DNA of 64,000 bases from Proteobacteria bacterium DTSAM18 (GTDB lineage: Bacteria > Myxococcota_A > UBA796 > GCA-2862545). Below are positions 33,584 to 42,120 of the stretch, piece by piece. How positions within the stretch are numbered: position 1 is the first letter of the stretch; every line of letters begins with the position of its first letter. The notes beneath the pieces are model-generated. The model was given only the letters and a program-made list of their open reading frames with translations, did no database searches and was not told where the DNA came from. The stretch is taken from positions 682,001 to 746,000 of the forward strand of contig JARACJ010000001.1 in assembly GCA_028767165.1 (NCBI GenBank), read 5' to 3'. Made by a program: the position numbers and the translations under genes.

Positions 33584-34672
33584 ATGAGCAAGCGAATCGG
33601 TATCCTCACCGGCGGCGGAGACGCCCCGGGGCTCAACGCGGTCATCCGCGCCGTCGTCAAGTACGGCGTGGGCCGCCTCGGCTGGGAGATCGTCGGCATC
33701 GAAGACAGCTTCAACGGCCTCCTCGAGGACGCCATCCGCATCCACCACCTCACCCCCGCCTCCTGCAAGGGCCTGCTCCAGCGGGGCGGCACCGTGCTGG
33801 GCACCACCAACAAGGGCGACCCCTTCGCCTGGGTCGAGGGGGGCAAGGTCGTCGACCGCACCCAGCGGCTCGCGGAACGGGTGCGCGACCTCGGCATGGA
33901 GGGCCTCATCGTGATCGGTGGCGACGGCACCCAGGCCATCGGCCACCGCCTCATGAAGGAGACGGGCGTCCCCGTGGTGGGCGTGCCGAAGACCATCGAC
34001 AACGACCTGCGGGCCACCGACCAGACCTTCGGCTTCCAGTCCGCCGTCGACGTGGCCACCGAGGCCCTCGATCGCCTCCACACCACCGCCGAGGCCCACG
34101 ATCGGGTGCTCATCCTCGAGGTCATGGGGCGTGACGCCGGCCACATCGCGCTGCACGCGGGTATCGCCGGCGGAGCCGACGTCATCCTGCTCCCCGAGCT
34201 GCCCTACGATGCCTCCCGGGTCGCCGCGAAGATCCGCCGGCGCCAGCTCATCAAGCGTCACTTCTCCCTCATCGTGGTGGCCGAGGGCGCCGTACCGGCG
34301 GAGGTCGCGGAACGCTGCGAGAGCCTCGCTGAGCGATGGACCTGGCTGAGGGCACACGGTGGCGCGGGCGCCGCCCTCGGGCACAAGCTCCCCGAGCTCG
34401 TCCAGGCGGAGATCCGTACCGTGGTGCTCGGTCACCTGCAGCGGGGCGGATCGCCGGTGCCCTTCGACCGGGTGCTGGCCACCCGCTTCGGCGTGAAGGC
34501 CGTGGAGCTCGTCGCGGAAGGACGCTGGGGACAGATGGTCTGCTACAAGGGCGGCTCGGTCACCTCCATCCACCTCGACGAGGTCACCGGTGGCATCCGG
34601 GGCGTCGATACGGAAGGCGAGCTGTGCCAGGTGGCACGGCGGGTGGGCGTCGAGCTGGGGCAACCGCTGTGA
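33584..34672 (+). CDS. pfkA: 6-phosphofructokinase
   Basis: A 362-residue enzyme that phosphorylates fructose 6-phosphate. Motifs: GILTGGGDAPGLNAVIR (residues 5-21), LIVIGGDGTQAIGHRL, VPKTIDNDL and ILEVMGRDAGHIAL with the catalytic Asp in TIDND. Residue type at the donor site is informative: Gly in GGDG (Asp in pyrophosphate enzymes) together with Lys in PKTIDND, the combination found in ATP-using enzymes of the mixed-lineage group. So ATP use is likelier than PPi. It overlaps the following biliverdin-reductase-like gene by 4 bp. Confidence 0.92.
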   Translation: MSKRIGILTGGGDAPGLNAVIRAVVKYGVGRLGWEIVGIEDSFNGLLEDAIRIHHLTPASCKGLLQRGGTVLGTTNKGDPFAWVEGGKVVDRTQRLAERVRDLGMEGLIVIGGDGTQAIGHRLMKETGVPVVGVPKTIDNDLRATDQTFGFQSAVDVATEALDRLHTTAEAHDRVLILEVMGRDAGHIALHAGIAGGADVILLPELPYDASRVAAKIRRRQLIKRHFSLIVVAEGAVPAEVAERCESLAERWTWLRAHGGAGAALGHKLPELVQAEIRTVVLGHLQRGGSPVPFDRVLATRFGVKAVELVAEGRWGQMVCYKGGSVTSIHLDEVTGGIRGVDTEGELCQVARRVGVELGQPL

Positions 34673-35505
34673 GGGCCGTGGTCATCGGCGTCGGCATCGC
34701 CGGCAGGGCACGCGTGCGGGCCGTGCAGGCCATCGACGGTCTCGAGCTTCTCGGGGGGTACCGGGGACGCTTCCTGCCCGACCTCGACATCCCCGTGTTG
34801 CATGACCTCCCTGCAGCGCTCCAGGCTGCAGACCTGGCCATCATCAGCACCCCCACCGACACCCACGCACACCTGGTCCGCAAGGCCCTGCAGGCCGGCT
34901 GCCACGTGGTCGTGGAGTTCCCCCTGGCGTCGAGCGAGGCCGAGGCCCGGGGCCTGTTCGACCTCGCCGACGAACGTGGGCGCATGCTCCATGTGGAGCA
35001 CATCGAGCTGCTGAGCCGCACCACCACGTGGATGGCCGAGCAGGTGCGCGGCCAGCGCATCCTCGAGGGAGGCATGGTGATGGACCAGCCCTCCATGGCG
35101 GGCGCCTCCAGGGAGGCGTTCGCGCTGTCCCAGGTGCCCCGTTTGCATCGGTGGAGGTGTGTGGGAGGGGGGATCGACCGCGTGGACCTGCAGCGCTGGA
35201 TTGACGGGGAGCTGCACGCGGAGGTCACCCTCGCGGGGGCCGTGCCCGTCTCCCTGGTGGCCCGGCGGGATCCCGCCCGCAGGCGTGGACTGGACTGGTG
35301 GGTGCGGACCGACAACCACAGGTACCGGGTACAGGGGAGCACCCTGTACATCGACGGCGAGGAGGTCGGACGCGTGGGCTTCTCCGGCCTGTTCGAAGAC
35401 GACCTGCGCCGTGCGCTCGATGCCCTGAAAGGGGGAGGGGAGTCCTACGTCAGCCGGGACGACATCCTCTCCGTACTGGGGCACTGTGCAGCCCTCTTGA
35501 GGTGA
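34669..35505 (+). CDS. Biliverdin reductase A-like oxidoreductase
   Basis: A 278-residue protein starting at a GTG that overlaps the pfkA stop (GTGA). N-terminal Rossmann motif VIGVGIAGRARVRAV (residues 5-19), then LAIISTPTDTHAHLV and GCHVVVEFPLASSEAEARGLFDLADERGRMLHVEHIELL. That last stretch parallels the mammalian biliverdin reductase A segment [33 protein letters not shown] closely, and the C-terminus ends GHCAALLR where BVR-A has LHCLGLAEEIQ. GFO/IDH/MocA family with BVR-like features. No haem oxygenase is nearby, so the physiological substrate is open. Confidence 0.75.
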   Translation: MRAVVIGVGIAGRARVRAVQAIDGLELLGGYRGRFLPDLDIPVLHDLPAALQAADLAIISTPTDTHAHLVRKALQAGCHVVVEFPLASSEAEARGLFDLADERGRMLHVEHIELLSRTTTWMAEQVRGQRILEGGMVMDQPSMAGASREAFALSQVPRLHRWRCVGGGIDRVDLQRWIDGELHAEVTLAGAVPVSLVARRDPARRRGLDWWVRTDNHRYRVQGSTLYIDGEEVGRVGFSGLFEDDLRRALDALKGGGESYVSRDDILSVLGHCAALLR

Positions 35506-35541
35506 AAACGTCAGACAGTCGCAATCGGTTGATGACAACCC

Positions 35542-35570
35542 TTGACCTGTGACCTTGTTCCCCTTACGAC
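35542..35570 (+). promoter_or_regulatory. Candidate promoter of the act operon
   Basis: ttgacc at 35542-35547, 17-bp spacer and tacgac at 35565-35570. It lies in a locally AT-richer 186-bp gap upstream of actA. An inverted repeat gccgc-N8-gcggc centred near 35609 downstream could be an operator. Both are motif-level guesses. Confidence 0.4.
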
Positions 35571-35691
35571 CCGCAGCGATGACCACCCATGGGGTGTGGT
35601 GCCGCGAAATATTGCGGCCCCCTTGCCGCCCTGAGGTGGTCCTATATCTCTGCTGCGACGAAAACCGCCCAATCCTGGGCGCGGAGGGTGG

Positions 35692-36429
35692 ATGAGCCGA
35701 TTCACAACCAACACCATGGGGCTGGCGACGATCGCCGCCGTCGTGGTCCTTTCGGCCGGTTGCCTCAACGAGCAGGCCTATCAGGGTACCGAGGACTTCC
35801 CTCGGCACACCAACAATCTCCTCCCCGATCCCATCGAGGGTGAGGCTCAGATTGGTGCAGGTCTGGTCACTGGGGAAGGCCTGGAACAGCCGATTGCGTT
35901 TCCTCACTACACGCACGTCACCGACCTCGGCATGCAGTGCGAGTACTGTCACCAGGCAGCTCGCAAGTCGATCCACGCCGGCGTGCCCCAGACTTCCACC
36001 TGCATGAACTGCCACAAGTACGTGAAGACCGACTCTCCTGAGATCCAGAAGGTCAAGGCTTCCTACGACTCTGGCAACCCCATCTCCTGGAAGAAGGTCC
36101 ACGACCTGCCCGACTACGTGCACTTCGCTCACAAGCGGCACGTCCAGGCTGGCGTCGACTGCACCGAGTGCCACGGACTGATGGGCCTGCAGGGCCAGCC
36201 CACCACCTGGACCGAGACGGTCAAGGAGTACAACGAGGCTGGCGAGGTCACCCACGTGGAGAACGTGGCGAAGGAAGGCATCCGCTGGCCCGTGGTCCGT
36301 GAGACCACCATGCAGATGGGCTGGTGCCTCGACTGCCACGGTGGCCACCCCTCCATCGACGAAAACTATGGCGACCAAGCAGACCTCCGGCGTGCAGAGC
36401 TGAAGGATTGCTGGACCTGCCACAAGTGA
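35692..36429 (+). CDS. actA: Alternative complex III subunit ActA, pentaheme cytochrome c
   Basis: A 245-residue protein with exactly five CxxCH haem sites: CEYCH, CMNCH, CTECH, CLDCH and CWTCH. The N-terminus has a signal ending in VVLSAGCLN, a good lipobox, so ActA is probably a lipoprotein. Axial His residues are plentiful (FPHYTHV, HFAHKRHV). In alternative complex III, ActA takes electrons from the Fe-S subunit and passes them to ActE or soluble carriers. It heads a six-gene operon actABCDEF with very short or overlapping junctions. Confidence 0.93.
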   Translation: MSRFTTNTMGLATIAAVVVLSAGCLNEQAYQGTEDFPRHTNNLLPDPIEGEAQIGAGLVTGEGLEQPIAFPHYTHVTDLGMQCEYCHQAARKSIHAGVPQTSTCMNCHKYVKTDSPEIQKVKASYDSGNPISWKKVHDLPDYVHFAHKRHVQAGVDCTECHGLMGLQGQPTTWTETVKEYNEAGEVTHVENVAKEGIRWPVVRETTMQMGWCLDCHGGHPSIDENYGDQADLRRAELKDCWTCHK

Positions 36430-36442
36430 ACCGGAGCTGAAC

Positions 36443-39400
36443 GTGACCAACCTCAATCGCCGGGACTTCCTGAAGGCCCTGGGGATCACGAGCGGAGCAT
36501 CGGCTCTTTCTGCTTGTGGTCTCGACGACAACCGCTACCGCACGCCGGTCGAGAGCATCCTGCCCTACGTCGTGAAGCCGGACCAGGTCACCCCTGGTAC
36601 CCCCACCTTCTTCGCGACCTCCGCCCTGCAGGGGCCTCACGCCGCCCCCGTGCTGGCTCGCCACCGTGATGGCCGTGTCATCAACGTCGGCGCCAACAAG
36701 CGTGCCCCCACCGCTCCCGCCGTGCAGGCGTTCAACCTGTACGAGCTGCAGAAGCACTTCTCCCCCGACCGCGTCACCGGCCCCATGAAGGCTGGTGCTC
36801 CCGTGTCCTGGGAGGATGGCCTCAACGAGCTGTCCGCTGCCGTCTCCGCCAAGGGCGCCAAGAAGGTCGCCTACCTCGGTGGCTACAAGGGCCCCGCCCT
36901 CGAGCAGCTCGTCGGTGAGTTCGCCGACATCGCCGTGTTCTGGGAGCCCACCGGCTACGACGCCCTCGTCGACGCCGCCGAGGCCCTCTTCGGCGTTCGC
37001 GCGATGCCCCACTACGGTCTGCACAAGGCCGGCTACGTGCTGTCCTTCGGCGCGCCCTTCCTCTCCGGTTGGGGCGACAGCAGCATCGCAGCCCGCTACG
37101 CCGAGGCCCGTGACCCCAACGTCGGTCACAGCGTCGTGCGCTTCGGCCTCGTGGCTCCCCACCGCGACCAGACCGGCGGCAACGCCGACGACTGGATGGC
37201 CTGCGCACCCGGCTCCGAGCTGGTGGTCGCACGCGCCATCGCTGCCTGGGTCGCCAACAAGAAGGGCGCCTCCGCGGAGATCAAGGCCCTCATCGGCAAC
37301 GTCTCCCTCGACGAGGCCGCTTCCGCTTCCGGTCTGTCCAAGGAGGCCATCGAGTCCGCAGCAGCCAACTTCGCTGCCCACGACTCGATCGCACTGCCCG
37401 GCGGCGTGTCCGGTTCCACGGATCTGGCCGCAGCCACCTACCTGCTGAACCTGGCAGGCGGCGCTTCCGCCGAGATGTTCCACTTCGGTGGCTTCTCCGG
37501 CCGCGTCGATGGCTACGCCAAGCTCGAGGCCCTCAAGGCCGCCCTCGATGCCGGTGAGATCGCCGTCCTGCTCGTCGACGACGCCAACCCCGTCTACGCC
37601 CTGCCCGGCGGTGCCGACTTCGGTGCCTCCATCAGCAAGGCCGGCCTGGTCGTGTCCGTCGATTCCGCTCCCAGCGAGACTGCCGCACTGGCCAGCCTCG
37701 TGCTCCCCACCTCGGACGTCTTCGAGGACTGGGGCGTCGAGCAGCCCGTCGCAGGCATGTACCTCACCCGTCAGCCCGCACAGTCGGCCCTGCACGACAC
37801 CCGCTCCCTGGGTGACATCCTGCTGGCCGTCGGCAAGGCCGCCGGTGTGGCTGCCGCTGCTCCCGCTCCCGCCGCTGAGGGCGAGGAGGCCGTCGAGGGT
37901 GAGGAGGCAGTCGCTGCCCCCGTCGCCGCCGGTTTCTCCGCTGCCAACTGGCAGGAGTACGTGAAGAGCTGGGTCCGGGCGAACCTCTTCTCCGGTGGCG
38001 ACTTCTCCGCCTTCTGGGAGAAGACCGTCATCGACGGCTTCGTCTCCGCGGCTGCTGCTGCTTCCGTGCCCGGTCTGGTCGCAGGCGCCTACGCCTTCGC
38101 CGCCACCGAGGCCCAGGGCTCCGGCGAGTACTTCCTGCACCTGCACAACCACTCCCAGCGTCTGGATGGCCGCTACGCCAACCAGCCCTGGGCCCAGGAG
38201 CTCCCCGATCCCATGACCGGTGAGGTCTGGGGCAGCTGGCTGGAGGTCTCCAAGGCCACCGCCGACGCCCTGGGTGTGGGCTACAACGATGCCGTCATCG
38301 TCACCACCCCCGCGGGTGAGTTCGAGGTCGGTGTGCACGTGCTCCCCTCCGTGCCCGACAACGTCGTGGCGCTGGCACTCGGCAACGGCCACACCGCTGC
38401 CGGTCGCTACGCCAACGAGTACGGTGTCAACGGCGCCGCCATGGCCACCCTGGCCAAGGACTCGAAGGGCAACGCCACCTACGGTCCCATCAAGGTGTCC
38501 GTGAAGTCCGCAGGCAAGAAGGCCGACCTCGTCACCGCCTTCTCCACGTTCGGCATGTCCGACGAGGGCCGCAGCTTCGGCGTGGCAGTGAACGCAGGCC
38601 AGCTCGCCGAGCACGGCGACGCAGCCTCCGATCACCCCGGCGAGATGACCGGCATCCACCACCTGCAGCTCGATGCGCGTCTGCGTGAGAAGGGCATCTC
38701 CGACTTCTACGGTCTGCCCGACCACCCGAACTACCGCTTCGGTCTCACGGTCGACACCAACGCCTGCACCGGCTGTGGCGCCTGCTCCGTGGCTTGCTAC
38801 GCCGAGAACAACCTGCCGATCGTCGGCAAGGTGAAGGTGGCCGAGGGCCGCGAGATGGGCTGGATCCGCATCAACCGCTACTGGGAGACCGACCAGGGCG
38901 GCCAGGACGACATCCGCTTCGTCCCCATGATGTGCCAGCACTGTGGCCACGCAGGCTGCGAGAACGTCTGCCCGGTCCTCGCGACCTACCACAGCATCGA
39001 TGGCCTCAACGCCATGGTCTACAACCGCTGCGCCGGTACCCGGTACTGCTCCAACGCGTGCCCCTACACCGTGCGTCGGTTCAACTACCACAGCTACGCA
39101 TGGCCCGAGCCCTTCAACCTGCAGCTCAACCCCGACGTCGTCGTTCGTACGATGGGCGTGATGGAGAAGTGCACGTTCTGCGTGCAGCGTATCCGTCAGG
39201 TCAAGAGCGCCTACAAGGACGGCGGCAACTTCACCGCTACCGTGCCTTCCGAGGTGTGGGAGCAGGTGCCGGCTTGTGCCGAGGCTTGTCCGAGCCAGGC
39301 GCTGACCTTCGGCAACCTCGTCGAGGAAGGCTCCAAGGTCGTCGCGGCCACCAAGTCCGGTCGTCGCTACCAGCCCCTCGAGGAGCTGAACGCATTCTCT

Positions 39401-39598
39401 GCCGTGACCTACCTGGCCAAGGCAAACTTCCACATCGAACCTCCGTCCCACGGCGGTGGTCACGGCGCGGGCCATGGTGAAGACCATGGTGATGCCCACC
39501 ACGACGAGGCCGGTCACGGCTCCGACGATCACGGTGAGGCAGCCCACGACGACAACCACAAGGGCGGCGAAGACCACCCTGAAGCTGGCGGCCACTGA
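36443..39598 (+). CDS. actB: Alternative complex III subunit ActB (molybdopterin-like plus Fe-S)
   Basis: A 1051-residue protein, GTG start after CCGGAG. The N-terminus has a Tat-like RRDFLKALGITSG signal. Residues about 30-750 form a molybdopterin-oxidoreductase-like fold without cofactor binding known in ACIII. The C-terminal ferredoxin part has four Cys clusters: CTGCGACSVAC, CQHCGHAGCENVC, CAGTRYCSNAC and CTFCVQRI/CAEACP. A low-complexity Ala/Glu linker (about 475-495) is inserted. The last 55 residues contain 13 His in a His/Gly/Asp-rich tail, which is not part of the known core and may bind metal. ActB is periplasmic and forms the electron wire of the complex. Confidence 0.93.
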   Translation: MTNLNRRDFLKALGITSGASALSACGLDDNRYRTPVESILPYVVKPDQVTPGTPTFFATSALQGPHAAPVLARHRDGRVINVGANKRAPTAPAVQAFNLYELQKHFSPDRVTGPMKAGAPVSWEDGLNELSAAVSAKGAKKVAYLGGYKGPALEQLVGEFADIAVFWEPTGYDALVDAAEALFGVRAMPHYGLHKAGYVLSFGAPFLSGWGDSSIAARYAEARDPNVGHSVVRFGLVAPHRDQTGGNADDWMACAPGSELVVARAIAAWVANKKGASAEIKALIGNVSLDEAASASGLSKEAIESAAANFAAHDSIALPGGVSGSTDLAAATYLLNLAGGASAEMFHFGGFSGRVDGYAKLEALKAALDAGEIAVLLVDDANPVYALPGGADFGASISKAGLVVSVDSAPSETAALASLVLPTSDVFEDWGVEQPVAGMYLTRQPAQSALHDTRSLGDILLAVGKAAGVAAAAPAPAAEGEEAVEGEEAVAAPVAAGFSAANWQEYVKSWVRANLFSGGDFSAFWEKTVIDGFVSAAAAASVPGLVAGAYAFAATEAQGSGEYFLHLHNHSQRLDGRYANQPWAQELPDPMTGEVWGSWLEVSKATADALGVGYNDAVIVTTPAGEFEVGVHVLPSVPDNVVALALGNGHTAAGRYANEYGVNGAAMATLAKDSKGNATYGPIKVSVKSAGKKADLVTAFSTFGMSDEGRSFGVAVNAGQLAEHGDAASDHPGEMTGIHHLQLDARLREKGISDFYGLPDHPNYRFGLTVDTNACTGCGACSVACYAENNLPIVGKVKVAEGREMGWIRINRYWETDQGGQDDIRFVPMMCQHCGHAGCENVCPVLATYHSIDGLNAMVYNRCAGTRYCSNACPYTVRRFNYHSYAWPEPFNLQLNPDVVVRTMGVMEKCTFCVQRIRQVKSAYKDGGNFTATVPSEVWEQVPACAEACPSQALTFGNLVEEGSKVVAATKSGRRYQPLEELNAFSAVTYLAKANFHIEPPSHGGGHGAGHGEDHGDAHHDEAGHGSDDHGEAAHDDNHKGGEDHPEAGGH

Positions 39599-39612
39599 GG
39601 GAGGACCTGCTC

Positions 39613-40959
39613 GTGTTTCTGAATCACAAACCGAATCGGCCTGCCACGTACGGTGAGGCCAACCGAGACATCATCCGGGTCCTCCTGAGCCCCAGCATGG
39701 GCTACTTCGCCCTGCTGGCTCTGGTCACCACCCTGATGATCTACGGCGGCTACAGCTGGTACATGCAGCTGCGCTACGGACTGGGTGTTGCCGGCATCAC
39801 CCACCCGAACATGTGGGGTGTCTACATCGTCACCTTCGTGTTCTGGGTTGGTATCGGCCACGCAGGCACCCTGATCTCCGCCATCCTCTACCTGGTGCGC
39901 TCCAAGTGGCGTACCGGCGTCTACCGCGCCTCCGAGGCCATGACGGTCTTCGCGGTCATGACGGCATTGCTCTTCCCGGTTCTCCACCTGGGTCGCGCCT
40001 GGCAGATGTACTGGTTCTTCCCGTACCCCAACCAGCGCTACCTGTGGGTGAACTTCAAGTCGCCGCTGATGTGGGACGTCTTCGCCATCTCCACCTACTT
40101 CACGGTGTCGGCGGTGTTCTTCTTCATCGGTCTGGTGCCCGACATCGCCATCGTGCGTGACCACTCCAAGGGCGCCATCCGCAAGGTGTACAGCCTGCTG
40201 TCCCTCGGTTGGGCCGGCACCGGTCGCCAGTGGCACCACTACATGGCTGCCTACGGCTTCTTCGCCGCCCTGGCTGCCCCCCTGGTGCTCTCCGTCCACA
40301 GTGTCGTCTCCTGGGACTTCGCCGTGGCCATCACCGCCGGTTGGCACTCCACCATCTTCCCGCCGTACTTCGTCGCAGGCGCCATCTTCTCCGGCTGTGC
40401 GATGGTCATCACCCTTCTCCTTCCCCTGACGATCGCGTTCAAGTGGGAGAAGTACGTGAACATCTGGCACTTCGAGCAGCTCGCCAAGATGTGCCTGCTC
40501 ACCAGCGGCATCCTCACCTACGCATACGCCACCGAGTACTTCGTGGGCTGGTACTCCCAGAACCCCTACGAGTGGCAGATCTTCGCATGGCGTGCCACCG
40601 GTGAGTACGCATGGGCCTTCTGGACCATGGTCATCTGCAACTGTGTTGCACCTCTGCCCTGGTACATCCCCAGCCTGCGCCGGAACCCCTGGGTCCTGTT
40701 CATCGTGTCGATCTTCATCAACATCGGCATGTGGTTCGAGCGGTTCAACATCGTCGTGTCCTCGCTGTCCCACAACTTCGACCCGAGCACCTGGTGGTAC
40801 TACTGGCCCTCCGAGGTGGAGTGGGGCATCATGATCGGCTCCTTCGGCTGGTTCGGATTCTGGTTCCTGCTGTTCCTTCAGGCGCTGCCCGCCGTGGCCA
40901 TCGCTGAGATCAAGGAACTCATCGCGCCTCCCGTCAAGGGCGCCCTGGAGGCCAAGTGA
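39613..40959 (+). CDS. actC: Alternative complex III subunit ActC (NrfD-like quinol oxidase membrane subunit)
   Basis: A 448-residue polytopic protein of the NrfD/PsrC family, starting at GTG. About ten hydrophobic helices; landmark segments GVYIVTFVFWVGIGHAGTLISAILYL, WHHYMAAYGFFAALAAPLVLSVHSVVSWDFA, and AWAFWTMVICNCVAPL. ActC is thought to bind the quinol and transfer electrons to ActB. Its stop overlaps the actD GTG (GTGA). Confidence 0.94.
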   Translation: MFLNHKPNRPATYGEANRDIIRVLLSPSMGYFALLALVTTLMIYGGYSWYMQLRYGLGVAGITHPNMWGVYIVTFVFWVGIGHAGTLISAILYLVRSKWRTGVYRASEAMTVFAVMTALLFPVLHLGRAWQMYWFFPYPNQRYLWVNFKSPLMWDVFAISTYFTVSAVFFFIGLVPDIAIVRDHSKGAIRKVYSLLSLGWAGTGRQWHHYMAAYGFFAALAAPLVLSVHSVVSWDFAVAITAGWHSTIFPPYFVAGAIFSGCAMVITLLLPLTIAFKWEKYVNIWHFEQLAKMCLLTSGILTYAYATEYFVGWYSQNPYEWQIFAWRATGEYAWAFWTMVICNCVAPLPWYIPSLRRNPWVLFIVSIFINIGMWFERFNIVVSSLSHNFDPSTWWYYWPSEVEWGIMIGSFGWFGFWFLLFLQALPAVAIAEIKELIAPPVKGALEAK

Positions 40960-41522
40960 GCACCTTCGGCAACATCAAGCGCGGCACCGCGGTCAAGGGC
41001 ATCTTCGCCCACCTCGACCTCTTCATGACCGCCGCGGATCGTCTGAAGAAGGCCGGTTTCCGCAACTTCGAGGTCCTGTCCCCCCTGCCTCGGCACGAAG
41101 TCCTCGACGTCGTGTCCGAGGGGCGCCCCTCCCCGGTGCGCTGGTGGACCCTGACCGGTGGCATCACCGGCATCACCTGCGGTTTCCTGCTGACCTCGCT
41201 CACCGCGATCCAGTGGCCCATGATCAACCCCGGCGGCAAGCCGGTGGTGTCCCTCCCTCCCTACGCCGTCATCATGTTCGAGTGCACCATCCTCTTCGGC
41301 GCACTGTTCACCCTCGCGGGTCTGCTGGTGCACTGCGGTCTTCCTTCCTGGGGCCTGAACAAGTCCCTGCAGGATCCCCGCTGCCAGGATGACAAGTTCG
41401 GCATCGTGTTCCTCGACGCCAAGGACTCCGACCTGTCCGATATCGTCGAGGTCCTCCGCGGCGCTGGCGCCATCGAGGTCACCACTGGCGACGACACCAT
41501 CTACGAGGTGCCCAATGCGTGA
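40956..41522 (+). CDS. actD: Alternative complex III subunit ActD (DUF3341)
   Basis: A 188-residue protein with two central hydrophobic segments (GGITGITCGFLLTSLTAI, YAVIMFECTILFGALFTLAGLLV), an N-terminal KGIFAHLDLFMTAADRLKKAGFRNFEVLSPLPRHEV motif, and a C-terminal domain ending in YEVPNA. This is the DUF3341 family typical of ActD. It contributes two transmembrane helices. It starts at GTG and overlaps actE by 8 bp. Confidence 0.94.
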   Translation: MSTFGNIKRGTAVKGIFAHLDLFMTAADRLKKAGFRNFEVLSPLPRHEVLDVVSEGRPSPVRWWTLTGGITGITCGFLLTSLTAIQWPMINPGGKPVVSLPPYAVIMFECTILFGALFTLAGLLVHCGLPSWGLNKSLQDPRCQDDKFGIVFLDAKDSDLSDIVEVLRGAGAIEVTTGDDTIYEVPNA

Positions 41523-42120
41523 CACCAAGTCCTTCCTGAAGGTGGCTGCGTTCTCCGCAGCCGCCACCCTGGCAGGTCAGGCGATGGCCATGCCCTGGGA
41601 CACCGACATGGCCGACTCCGACGCCGTCAAGGCCTACGAGCGGATCATGATGCCCCTCCCCGAGGGCGTGATGTCCCAGCCCCACCTGCTGACCCCCATC
41701 AGCTACCGTGCGGTCTCCCCCTGGATCGTCGACGGCGCGCTCACCACGGCCACGGCCTCCATGAGCAACCCCCTCGACGCCAGCGCTGACGTGCTGGCCC
41801 AGGGCGAGCGGATGTACAACGTCTACTGTACGCCCTGCCACGGCAACGGCGTCGAGCTCGGCCCCGTGTCCGAGCGCGGCTACCCCGCCATCGCAGTGCT
41901 GGCTGGCGACAAGGGTCGTCTGCAGAACCAGACGGATGGTCACGTCTACCTGACCATCTTCAACGGCAGCATGTCCGGTCTGATGCCCGGCTACAGCTAC
42001 GCCATGACCGAGCAGGAGATGTGGTCCATCGTGTCCTACATGCGCCACAGCCTGCCCAACGCTGCCGCACCTGCTCCTGTCGCTCCCGCGGCAGAAGAGG
42101 GTGAGGAGGCCGACCAATGA
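41515..42120 (+). CDS. actE: Alternative complex III subunit ActE, monoheme cytochrome c
   Basis: A 201-residue protein with a signal peptide (VAAFSAAATLAGQAMA) and one CxxCH haem site, YCTPCHGNG; the sixth ligand is probably Met in SGLMPGYSYAM. In several ACIII enzymes ActE is a lipoprotein, but no lipobox is visible here. The C-terminal tail is Ala/Pro then Glu-rich (AAAPAPVAPAAEEGEEAD). Overlaps actF (ATGA). Confidence 0.93.
   Translation: MRDTKSFLKVAAFSAAATLAGQAMAMPWDTDMADSDAVKAYERIMMPLPEGVMSQPHLLTPISYRAVSPWIVDGALTTATASMSNPLDASADVLAQGERMYNVYCTPCHGNGVELGPVSERGYPAIAVLAGDKGRLQNQTDGHVYLTIFNGSMSGLMPGYSYAMTEQEMWSIVSYMRHSLPNAAAPAPVAPAAEEGEEADQ

Noticed and set aside
33584-34672. Pyrophosphate-dependent phosphofructokinase
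   Set aside because: PPi enzymes carry Asp after GGD; here it is Gly (GGDGT), so ATP is the likelier donor even though the PKTIDND Lys is shared with PPi enzymes.
36248-39595. Minus-strand open frame of 1115 codons opposite actB
   Set aside because: It is Gly/Val/His-rich with no domain, and it mirrors the codon pattern of actB, which has clear Fe-S motifs. A high-GC shadow.
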